From NCBI GenBank assembly GCA_964388445.1, contig CAYMAI010000001.1:124001-188000 (forward strand): DNA of 64,000 nucleotides, in the 5' to 3' direction. The position numbers and the translations under genes were made by a program. The notes under the pieces are model-generated. The model did not search any database. It worked only from the letters and a program-made list of their open reading frames with translations, and was not told the origin of the DNA. Source of the stretch: CAYMAI01 sp964388445 (GTDB taxonomy: Bacteria; 4484-113; JAGGVC01). This document shows, piece by piece, positions 43,969 to 51,209 of the stretch. Numbering within the stretch: position 1 is the first letter of the stretch; every line of letters begins with the position of its first letter.

Positions 43969-43974
43969 TATAAT
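43969..43974 (+). promoter_or_regulatory. -10 box of the histidine phosphatase gene
   Basis: TATAAT is 5 bases before GTG 43980; CTGCAA at 43945-43950 is a possible -35 (18-base spacer). Confidence 0.6.
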
Positions 43975-43979
43975 CAGGC

Positions 43980-44567
43980 GTGCTTTACCTCACCCGCCAC
44001 GGCCAGACCGATTGGAATTTGATGCGCCGCTATCAAGGCGCAACCGACATCCCGCTTAACGAGACCGGCGTCGAGCAGGCGCGCCGCGTAGCGGCCGGGC
44101 TTTCCGGCGTGCAATTCGCCCGCGTCGTTTCATCGCCGCGCTCGCGCGCGATTACGACGGCGTCGATTATCAGCGGTCTCCCCCCCGAAAAAATCGAAAT
44201 CGCCGACGCGCTGCGCGAAGGCTCGCTGGGCGAGTGGGAGGCGAAACTCGAAGCCGACATCGTTGCCGAAATCGGGGACGAATACGATCGATGGCGCGGC
44301 CACGCGGGGCTAATCGCGCCACCGGGAGGCGAGTCTCTTTTTCACGTAATGGCGCGGCTATATCCATTCGTCGAAGAATGGCTGGAATACTCGCTCGAAA
44401 GCGACATGCTCGCGGTCGGCCACCAGGGCGGAAACGCCGCGGTGATTATGCTCGCGCTCGGCGTGTGCAGCCGCGACGCCGCCGTGAAATACCGCCAGCG
44501 AAACGGACAGGTGGACGTCATCGACGCGCGTTTGCGCAAAATAGTCGAAACCAAATTCTTCGATTAA
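43980..44567 (+). CDS. Histidine phosphatase family protein (phosphoglycerate mutase-like)
   Basis: The 195-residue protein begins LYLTRHGQTDWNLMRRYQG with the phospho-accepting His in RHG. It has SSPRSRAITTA, REGSLGEWEA and the second catalytic His in AVGHQGGN. Such enzymes hydrolyse or move phosphate on small molecules (phosphoglycerate, alpha-ribazole phosphate and others). No cobalamin or glycolysis gene is near, so the substrate is open. The GTG start has no ribosome binding site but a TATAAT 5 bases upstream. Confidence 0.9.
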   Translation: MLYLTRHGQTDWNLMRRYQGATDIPLNETGVEQARRVAAGLSGVQFARVVSSPRSRAITTASIISGLPPEKIEIADALREGSLGEWEAKLEADIVAEIGDEYDRWRGHAGLIAPPGGESLFHVMARLYPFVEEWLEYSLESDMLAVGHQGGNAAVIMLALGVCSRDAAVKYRQRNGQVDVIDARLRKIVETKFFD

Positions 44568-44572
44568 TCGCT

Positions 44573-44604
44573 AAATAAGCGCGAAAACTTTCCGCGCTAT
44601 TTTC
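44573..44604. terminator. Bidirectional terminator-like hairpin between convergent genes
   Basis: AGCGCG (44578-44583) pairs with CGCGCT (44593-44598); the stem extends into flanking AAAT/ATTT on both sides. It lies between the stops at 44567 and 44636. Confidence 0.55.
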
Positions 44605-44635
44605 CGCGGTTTTCGGACTTGGCCGGGGACAAAAC

Positions 44636-45007
44636 TTATTTGGTTTCGAGAATGAACCGGCGAAGGTCGTCGCCAAGGTCGACCTTGTTCAGCTTTTTCG
44701 CGTCGCCGAACGATACTTCGATGTAAGGCACGTCGCCGTCGAACAGGTCGGCGGATACGACTTTGGCATACGCCTCCACCAGCTTGCCGCGGTCCATCCA
44801 ATTGCGCACTTTTTCGAAGTAAACGATGTCGCCCTTGCTGTATGCGTCGCGCTTTGCGTCGGAGTAATAAATTTTATACCCTTCGGCGGTCTCGCGCGGC
44901 CGCTTGGCCGCCTCGGTCTTGGCGGGCGTCTTTTTCGCGACGCGCTTTTTGACGGCGGACGCGGAATCTACTTCAGGTTCGATTGGTTCAATAGGTTTCT
45001 TGGCCAT
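44636..45007 (-). CDS. Small protein with Lys-rich N-terminus, unknown function
   Basis: The 123-residue protein has a flexible basic N-terminal part (about 1-42, KKRVAKKTPAKTEAAKRP) and a folded C-terminal domain of about 80 residues with YKIYYSDAKRDAYSKGDIVYF and YIEVSFGDAKKLNKVDLG. The N-terminal composition recalls the H1-like protein at 8747, suggesting nucleic-acid binding, which is inference. GGGAGG lies 12 bases upstream of the ATG. A promoter is visible at 45035-45063. I do not recognise the family. Confidence 0.75.
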   Translation of the reverse strand: MAKKPIEPIEPEVDSASAVKKRVAKKTPAKTEAAKRPRETAEGYKIYYSDAKRDAYSKGDIVYFEKVRNWMDRGKLVEAYAKVVSADLFDGDVPYIEVSFGDAKKLNKVDLGDDLRRFILETK

Positions 45008-45034
45008 TCGGTCAGATATCCTCCCGAAACAAGT

Positions 45035-45063
45035 ACATTATCAAAAATTTTGCCGACAGTCAA
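45035..45063 (-). promoter_or_regulatory. Promoter of the 45007 gene
   Basis: On the minus strand, TTGACT (45063-45058) is followed after 17 bases by TAATGT, or after 15 by GATAAT. Confidence 0.55.
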
Positions 45064-45133
45064 TATGCGCGCGCAATGTCCCGCAAAATTGCGCCAATCC
45101 AGGCCGGCTCCGGTTAGCGCGGATTTAGCGGGA

Positions 45134-45607
45134 TTATTCGCCCTTAAACTCGCGAATCTTTTTGATTACCTGTTCCGAATGCTCTTCCGGGCGCACGTTC
45201 GGCCAGATATGTGCAACTTTGCCTTCCGGCGAAATCAAATACGTCGAGCGTTTAATGCCGAAATATATCTTTCCGTAATTCTTTTTCTCGCCCCACGCGC
45301 CGTACGCGTCCGCAACTTTATGCTCCGGGTCGGCGAGGAGCGTGAAATTGAGGTCATACTTCGCGGCGAAGTTCGCATGGCTTTCCGAGCCGTCAGGACT
45401 TACGCCGATTATTTCCGCGCCGAGGTCTTCGAGCCCCGCTTTCGAATCGCGAAATCCGCACGCCTCGACCGTGCAACCGGGCGTGTCGTCCTTCGGATAA
45501 AAATAAAGCACCACCCACTTACCCGCGAAATCCGCGAGCGAAACCTTCGTGCCGGCGCCGCTGGCAAGCGTGAACGCCGGCGCCATATCGCCAATCGAAA
45601 CTGCCAT
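45134..45607 (-). CDS. bcp: Thioredoxin-dependent peroxiredoxin (BCP/PrxQ type)
   Basis: The 157-residue enzyme reduces hydroperoxides with electrons from thioredoxin. The peroxidatic Cys is in TPGCTVEAC, with a resolving Cys five residues later as in atypical two-Cys BCP proteins. LYFYPKDDTPGC, GVSPDGSESHANF and FGIKRSTYLI are family marks. The ATG at 45607 has AAGGAG upstream. It lies 10 bases downstream of the 46106 gene and is probably cotranscribed with it. Confidence 0.94.
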   Translation of the reverse strand: MAVSIGDMAPAFTLASGAGTKVSLADFAGKWVVLYFYPKDDTPGCTVEACGFRDSKAGLEDLGAEIIGVSPDGSESHANFAAKYDLNFTLLADPEHKVADAYGAWGEKKNYGKIYFGIKRSTYLISPEGKVAHIWPNVRPEEHSEQVIKKIREFKGE

Positions 45608-45617
45608 TTCAATCTCC

Positions 45618-46106
45618 TTATTCCGCAATCACCTTGTGTACGAGCAAAATCGTCACTCCCCGGCCTTCCGCGCCCAGCGGCGGCGGAACGTCCGTAAGTT
45701 TCGACGCGAGCATAGTGACCGCCGCGGATATCGCCGCTCCCTCCGGCGCGACGATTTCCTCCCGCGAAATCGCCACCACGCCGTCGCCCGCCCTCACTGC
45801 GAAAAACCTGCCCGCTTCTCCGAAATCGAGTGCCGAGGGGTGTTTTTTGTGAATTGTAAGGCCGGTTACGAACGCGCCGGACGGTTTGAACCTGCCGCCG
45901 TTTTCGAGCGATGCGACGTCGATTCTCGAAAGCGCGCTCGCGTCCGCGATTTCGGCCGCTTCCGCCTGCTCAATCTCCGCGGAGAGCTCCGAGAGCCCGG
46001 CTTCGAGTGCGCCGCCCGCCGATCTGAACACCGCGAACGCCGCGCCGGCGATAAGCGCCGCCAACAGCGCGAACGCAGCAATGCCTCTTGCGATCTTTGC
46101 CCGCAC
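45618..46106 (-). CDS. Membrane-anchored protein of unknown function
   Basis: The 162-residue protein has an N-terminal membrane helix (RGIAAFALLAALIAGAAFAVF, shown here as about residues 7-27) and an extracytoplasmic domain of about 130 residues (GRFFAVRAGDGVVAISREEI, ILLVHKVIAE). The GTG at 46106 is chosen because TATACT ends exactly 6 bases upstream; an ATG 45 bases earlier lacks both box and ribosome binding site. It precedes the peroxiredoxin gene. YtfJ- or GerW-like sporulation-protein resemblance (GAEGRGVTILLVHKV) was considered but is weak. Confidence 0.7.
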   Translation of the reverse strand: MRAKIARGIAAFALLAALIAGAAFAVFRSAGGALEAGLSELSAEIEQAEAAEIADASALSRIDVASLENGGRFKPSGAFVTGLTIHKKHPSALDFGEAGRFFAVRAGDGVVAISREEIVAPEGAAISAAVTMLASKLTDVPPPLGAEGRGVTILLVHKVIAE

Positions 46107-46210
46107 GCGGAAAGTATAACACCGCGCATGAATTGCGGGTTTAAGTTTCATATTGAAAATCGTGCTATTCTTTGGGCGCGCAAGCAGTCGCGCTGCGCTA
46201 GGGCAAGCGA

Positions 46211-47278
46211 ATGACGCGAAGGGAAGAGGTTTTGCCGATTGTGGGAAAGGGCGATCCTTGGCCGATTCGCCGCGGCCTTATCGCCAACCCCGTGCTCGTA
46301 AAAGATATTCGGTTGTTTGCACGGCATTATCGAAGCATTAGTTTTCCAAGCAAGTTCATATATTTCCTTTTTGTTCTTTTGACATTTTTGCTTCTTTATG
46401 GCTTAGGTAGCGGCAAGCTATGGCACTTTTATCAAAGCGCTGGCATTGTAAACACCTTTTTGGGAATGTATGTAATTGATTTTTTGTTTCAAATGCCGGC
46501 GCTATCCTTTCTTCCCGTAGCATTAAGCCTTTGGATAGTTACTATGCCGCTGCATTGGATGTTCTACGGCGTCGACGGCGCGCAAGACCGCTTTGCATTT
46601 TTGCGTTCAAGCGCATTGCATTCTCTTGATATTACATATGGCAAACTTCCCAATACATTTCCTGCAATTATTGTGCTATTGATTACCAGTATTTCTTACA
46701 TTCAAGGCGGCTGTTATAATATTCATTGGCCAGGAGTTCGGTATGGTCAACTGCATAATGCGCCGCAATATGGGGCTCCTAATATTATACCAACCGTACA
46801 GGAAATCATTATACTTTTTGTTGTATGTAGTGTTTGTGCTACGCTTGCTTATTTCATATCCGCTTTTTTGGTAACGCTTGGTTCGAACGATTTCGTGAGA
46901 TATGGTTTACTGATTGTATTTTGGTTTTTAAACGTTGGAATGTCAGTCATAGTATTCGGGCCTGATTTGCTTTTTAATTGGGAAATAAACATATTATCTG
47001 CAATAACTCAATCTACTATGCCCTTAAGCGTACTTGAATTCACTCGGTACTATTGCATTGATGATGCTACCATAAGACGAATGCTTAAAGAAGATTCGAA
47101 TGGATTTCCATTGCAATTATCTTTTTTGGCGGTAGTATTGACTATTCAGTTTATGCTAATTGCAATCGCTATTTACGGGGTTAACTGGAACGTGAAGCGA
47201 AGGCTTGCGGGCTGGCCGGGTCCGAAAGATCTGGCGAAAGCCGCGAAGGCCGAGGAAAAGCGAGCGCAGTCAATATGA
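46211..47278 (+). CDS. Polytopic membrane protein, ABC-2 permease-like start, A+T-rich
   Basis: The 355-residue protein begins with ANPVLVKDIRLFAR, resembling the NPVLxKElR motif at the start of ABC-2-type permeases. About seven membrane helices follow, with long loops. No ABC ATPase gene is adjacent, so transport is uncertain. The central 800 bases are clearly A+T-rich while both ends have normal composition, which suggests a replaced or foreign segment. The ATG at 46211 has only a weak AGGG upstream. It converges with comEC, with a 22-base gap. Confidence 0.7.
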   Translation: MTRREEVLPIVGKGDPWPIRRGLIANPVLVKDIRLFARHYRSISFPSKFIYFLFVLLTFLLLYGLGSGKLWHFYQSAGIVNTFLGMYVIDFLFQMPALSFLPVALSLWIVTMPLHWMFYGVDGAQDRFAFLRSSALHSLDITYGKLPNTFPAIIVLLITSISYIQGGCYNIHWPGVRYGQLHNAPQYGAPNIIPTVQEIIILFVVCSVCATLAYFISAFLVTLGSNDFVRYGLLIVFWFLNVGMSVIVFGPDLLFNWEINILSAITQSTMPLSVLEFTRYYCIDDATIRRMLKEDSNGFPLQLSFLAVVLTIQFMLIAIAIYGVNWNVKRRLAGWPGPKDLAKAAKAEEKRAQSI

Positions 47279-47300
47279 AATCGCATAGATTTAAAAACTT

Positions 47301-49652
47301 TTACCTCATCGCCGGTCTTATCGCTATTCTTGCGGATTCCTCGTCGAAACAAATTTCAAGCGGCAGCGGCTGGTCTCTTCCTGTAATCGCGGCATCGGTT
47401 TCAATCGCTTCCAATCCGCCGGAATCGAGCAGGCTCGAAATCCGCTCCGCCGTACGCGCGCCCGCGAGCGCCGCGTCCGGCCTGCTTTTCTCGATTTCCG
47501 TCTGAACCTGTTTTTTCGTCGGTTCGCCGAGGAAAACAAGCGCCTCGCGGCCATGTATCGCAACCGAAATAACGATGCGCTCCGGCTTGTCTTTATCGAG
47601 CGTTTTCCATCCTGCCGCCAGCCCGTCCCCCGTAAAAATCACTTGTCCCGACTGGTCCGAAGTCGAAGCGGATTCCGCGCCGGCCGCGCCTTCGTCGCCT
47701 CCCGCCGCGCCGCCAATCGCGGCAGTTCCCCTTCCGGCACCCCGGCTGTCAAGCCCGGCGGTCGCGAGATTGAGCCATCTCGGTTTCATCGCCCTAAGGA
47801 CGGACAGCCCTTCCTCGCCTGCGTCGCCGAAAACGGTAATGGACGCCGGCGCGTCTTTGCCGTAATGCCGCATCGCGGCCTGCAGTTTGCGGGCGAGATT
47901 ACGCTTTGTCGCTACTTGCCCCGCCGCCTGCACTATCGCGAACGTGTTTCCGCTGGCGTCCTCGCCGAACATCGCAAGCCCTGTCGCTGTCGCTAGCACG
48001 ACAACCCTCGGCCGCGCCGGCTCGCCGGCCGTCGCGGACAGCGTCAAAACCGCTCCAAGCGTCGCGATTAGGGCGCAAGGAACAAACATTCTTCCCGATT
48101 TGAAAAGCGTCCGCCGCCAGCGCCAAGTTTCGCCCAGAAGGAGCAGCATCGCATAAAAAATGGCGATTTCGCGCCACTCCGGCGTTGCGATTTTCATATC
48201 GCTGTACGGCAGGTTGCCGAATATTTTGCCCGTGATTATCAGCGCCTTCAGCCCGATGAACAATACGTAGCTGAGCGCGCGGTTCAAAATTTCGACGCCG
48301 AACAAGCCGATTAGGTTATAAAAAATCCCCAGCACCAACAGCAAGGACGAAAGAGGAATCGCGATAAGGTTCGCGAAAAGCCCCCACGCCGAAATCTGGT
48401 TGAAATGCACGACCAGCACCGGCGAAACGAATAGCTGCGCGCCGCCGGTCGTGATAAGTGTCGCGGCGATGGTTTTCGCCGCCGCCGTGCCCGCCCGCTT
48501 GACGTATCCGCCGAAAAGCCCGTACACGTAAATCAGCCCGAAGCACGCGCTGAAACTAAGCTGCAAGCTCGCGCCGAAAAGCTGGCCCGGCTGAAAAGCG
48601 AGGATGATCAGCGTGGCGCGCATAAGCTCGGTAAGTCCGTCGGGTTCGCGGTCGAGCAGCTTCGCGGCAAGCACGATTATGCCCATAATCAGCGCGCGCA
48701 CCACGCTCGTTTCGAACCCCGTCATCGTGCAATAGAACATCACCGCGCCGACGACGATGGCGCCCGAAGCGAACCGGCGAAAAATGCCCTGCCGGGTAAA
48801 ATCGTCGCGCGCGGGCGCGAGAAACCCGATGAGCAGAAAAACTATCAGCGAAACTTGCGTGCCGCTGACCACGAGAATATGCGTCAGGCCTGCGCGCCGG
48901 AAATCCTCTTCCACCTGCGGATCGAGTGCGGTCGTTTTGTCGCCGTAAACAAGGCTGATAAGTATCTCCCGCTCCGGCGACGGCTGATAATGCGCCAGCG
49001 CGTCGAACAGCGTTTTCCTCGCGTCGATATGCGCCTGCAAAATCCACGGACGCCCGCCGCGCCGCTTCACCCACGATTCGCCGAACGCGAACGCTTCCAC
49101 CTTCGTGCCGCGGTCGAAAAGATATTGGCTGTAATCGAATTCGCCGGGATTGACCGGACTCGTTCCAACCTTTGCGGACGCGATGAACGAAATCCGGTCT
49201 CCCCAAGTCAAATCTCGCTCTTCGCCCGCCTTCCAGAAAAGCATCATTTTGCCGAGCGGTTTTCCCGTGCGAATGCCTTCCGCGGAGTCCACTTCGACCA
49301 TCGCCCGCACGTATTCGCCGCCGAGACGCGGAAACCCCTTTACTCTGCCCGTGAAGCGCATCGTTCCAGGCGATTTTTCCACGATGGAAATCAGCGGCGG
49401 CGCTGCGGCGAGTGATCGCTCCGCCCACAATCTTCCCGCGCCGAGCGCGAAAACGGCGACCGAAAGAAACGCGGCCGCGAAGTGTCTTTCCGCGTGTAAC
49501 AGCTTCATGCATCCGAACAGCGCGGCAAGAGCGACGAGTGCAAGCAAATAGTGCGAAACCGGCGGCTGCAAGATTCCGTTCGCGTAAACGATGCCGGCCA
49601 TGAAAGCGGCGGCGAGCATCGCGTAAGTGCGCCTGAGCAGAAACGAAAACAA
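47301..49652 (-). CDS. comEC: ComEC/Rec2-family DNA uptake channel protein, without a metallo-beta-lactamase motif
   Basis: The 783-residue protein has an N-terminal membrane part, an OB-like DUF4131 domain (about 95-215), and the multi-helix Competence domain with THILVVSGTQVSLI and FETSVVRALIMG (about 255-530). In transformable bacteria ComEC carries single-stranded DNA across the inner membrane. Full-length relatives end in a metallo-beta-lactamase domain with HxHxDH. Here the last 240 residues contain no such motif and include a Gly/Ala/Ser-rich linker, so nuclease activity is probably lost. TTG 49652 has GGGGAGA upstream. No other com gene is nearby. Confidence 0.85.
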   Translation of the reverse strand: MFSFLLRRTYAMLAAAFMAGIVYANGILQPPVSHYLLALVALAALFGCMKLLHAERHFAAAFLSVAVFALGAGRLWAERSLAAAPPLISIVEKSPGTMRFTGRVKGFPRLGGEYVRAMVEVDSAEGIRTGKPLGKMMLFWKAGEERDLTWGDRISFIASAKVGTSPVNPGEFDYSQYLFDRGTKVEAFAFGESWVKRRGGRPWILQAHIDARKTLFDALAHYQPSPEREILISLVYGDKTTALDPQVEEDFRRAGLTHILVVSGTQVSLIVFLLIGFLAPARDDFTRQGIFRRFASGAIVVGAVMFYCTMTGFETSVVRALIMGIIVLAAKLLDREPDGLTELMRATLIILAFQPGQLFGASLQLSFSACFGLIYVYGLFGGYVKRAGTAAAKTIAATLITTGGAQLFVSPVLVVHFNQISAWGLFANLIAIPLSSLLLVLGIFYNLIGLFGVEILNRALSYVLFIGLKALIITGKIFGNLPYSDMKIATPEWREIAIFYAMLLLLGETWRWRRTLFKSGRMFVPCALIATLGAVLTLSATAGEPARPRVVVLATATGLAMFGEDASGNTFAIVQAAGQVATKRNLARKLQAAMRHYGKDAPASITVFGDAGEEGLSVLRAMKPRWLNLATAGLDSRGAGRGTAAIGGAAGGDEGAAGAESASTSDQSGQVIFTGDGLAAGWKTLDKDKPERIVISVAIHGREALVFLGEPTKKQVQTEIEKSRPDAALAGARTAERISSLLDSGGLEAIETDAAITGRDQPLPLEICFDEESARIAIRPAMR

Positions 49653-49686
49653 TGCTTCTCCCCGCGTAGTTTATCGTGCGGCGCGT

Positions 49687-50484
49687 CTAGTAAAACAACA
49701 GGTGATTGCCGAACCAGGCGAATATTATCCGGTCGAGTCCGTTCGCGCCGTTCATCAGGTTTGCGCCGTGGAGCGAGCCGGGATACATTTTCAGCTTTGG
49801 CTGCGACGCGTGTTTTTTGACCGCTTCGTACAGCGTTTCCGCGTCGCGCCCAGCCGGCTGGTCGCTCTCGCTCGCCACGATCATTATCGCCCGCGTGCCG
49901 TAATGCTCGGCGGCGAACATCGAGTCAATGCCCCGATAATTCAGGCCCGGCGACAAGAGCACCACCGTGCGCACTCTCGGATCGGTTATCGAATAGTTGA
50001 TGGCCAGGTTCGCGCCTATGCTTGCGCCGACTATGGCTATTCTGTCCTCGTTCGCCTCGCGGCGCGAAGTAATCCATGCCGCCGCGGCTTTGACGTCCCG
50101 GTACATCGATGCGATGTCTGCGTCCGCAAGCTCTTGCCACCTGCGGGTGCCGCCCGGAAATGACAGGCTCTCGCCATGCCCGCGCAAGTCGATGGCGAGC
50201 GCGGCATAGCCTTCCGATGTGCATTCTTTGGCGAACGCCGCCCAGTCGGCGCGCGTTCCGCCGAGCGCGTGCAGAAGTATGACGACCGGCACTTTCTCCA
50301 TCCGCAGTTTGGACGGGCGATAGAACGTGCCGGCAATCGTCACGCCGTCGTCGGTCTTGAAGCTGACCTGCTCGGCGGTAAATCCGTTTTGTCCCGCGCC
50401 GTCTTGCGCGCCATGCGCGGCTGCGGGAATAATCGCAAGCGCGAAAATAAAAATCGACAGTAACAAAGCCTTGGCGGCGAACAT
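49687..50484 (-). CDS. Secreted alpha/beta hydrolase
   Basis: The 265-residue protein has a signal peptide (about 1-24, ending AAAHGAQ) and an alpha/beta hydrolase fold: HALGGTRADW for the oxyanion hole, DLRGHGES, the nucleophile Ser in GASIGAN, and the catalytic His in SLHGANLM. It resembles dienelactone-hydrolase-like or acyl-peptidase-like esterases; the substrate is unknown. The ATG at 50484 follows GAGGG by 5 bases. It lies between comEC and the ThiS-like gene with short gaps on the same strand. Confidence 0.87.
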   Translation of the reverse strand: MFAAKALLLSIFIFALAIIPAAAHGAQDGAGQNGFTAEQVSFKTDDGVTIAGTFYRPSKLRMEKVPVVILLHALGGTRADWAAFAKECTSEGYAALAIDLRGHGESLSFPGGTRRWQELADADIASMYRDVKAAAAWITSRREANEDRIAIVGASIGANLAINYSITDPRVRTVVLLSPGLNYRGIDSMFAAEHYGTRAIMIVASESDQPAGRDAETLYEAVKKHASQPKLKMYPGSLHGANLMNGANGLDRIIFAWFGNHLLFY

Positions 50485-50513
50485 TTTTACCCTCAAAAAG
50501 CCTCGGACTCCGG

Positions 50514-50717
50514 CTATCCGCCGCCGGTGAAGCTCGCAATTTCGATTTCGTCGCCGTCTTTTATTTCGGTTTCGCTCCAGCTTTCCGGAAAAACGACGGC
50601 GCCGTTAAGTTCCACGACGACAAGCCTGGGCTGAATGCCCTCGATTTCGAAAAGTTTCGTTAGCGAAACGCCGTCCGGCACTTCTCGATCCTTACCGTTG
50701 ATTTTCACGCTTGCCAT
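50514..50717 (-). CDS. ThiS/MoaD-like sulfur-carrier protein
   Basis: The 67-residue beta-grasp protein ends in GGG, with the C-terminal Gly-Gly that is adenylated and thiocarboxylated in this family. ASVKINGKDREVPDG, LVVVELNGAVV and IKDGDEIEIASFTGGG match ThiS. No thiazole or molybdopterin gene is close by, so the pathway served is unknown. The ATG at 50717 lies 7 bases after TATCAT on the minus strand and has no ribosome binding site. Confidence 0.85.
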   Translation of the reverse strand: MASVKINGKDREVPDGVSLTKLFEIEGIQPRLVVVELNGAVVFPESWSETEIKDGDEIEIASFTGGG

Positions 50718-50741
50718 CGGGAAAATGATACCACGCAAGCA

Positions 50742-51209
50742 TTACGCCTGTCTGCGCGGAATGTGTCTTTCCGCGCTGTCCATGATTATCGTGACCGGGC
50801 CGTCGCATGTCATTTCGATGTCCATATGCGCTCCGAACACGCCGGTTACCGCCTTCACGCCCAGTTTTCTAAGCTCTTCGGCGAGAAAAATAATCAGCGG
50901 CTCCGCGATTTCTGGAGAAGCGGCGCCGTTAAAGCTTGGCCGGTTGCCCTTTCTCGTGTTGGCGAACAGCGTGAACTGGCTGACAATCATTATTTCGCCG
51001 TCCGCCGAAGAAACGTCGAGATTCATTTTGCCCGCCGAATCCTCGAATATCCTAAGTTTTGCCAGCTTGCCCGCAAGGTATGCCGCGTCCTCGGGGCCGT
51101 CCCCTTCCACCGCGCCAGCAAGCACGACCAGCCCCTTCGCGATTTTCGAGTAAGGCTCGCCGTCCGCCGACAGCGCCGCACGGCTTACGCGCTGAATTAC
51201 GGCTCTCAT
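50742..51209 (-). CDS. dtd: D-aminoacyl-tRNA deacylase
   Basis: The 155-residue protein hydrolyses D-amino acids from mischarged tRNA. Hallmarks are MRAVIQRVSRA at the N-terminus, SQFTLFANT around the active site and GVFGAHMDIEMTCDGPVTI, where CDGPVT stands for the usual NDGPVT cross-subunit Gly-Pro motif. Its ATG overlaps the stop of relA by 4 bases (51206-51209), so the two are translationally coupled, a gene order seen in many bacteria. Confidence 0.95.
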   Translation of the reverse strand: MRAVIQRVSRAALSADGEPYSKIAKGLVVLAGAVEGDGPEDAAYLAGKLAKLRIFEDSAGKMNLDVSSADGEIMIVSQFTLFANTRKGNRPSFNGAASPEIAEPLIIFLAEELRKLGVKAVTGVFGAHMDIEMTCDGPVTIIMDSAERHIPRRQA

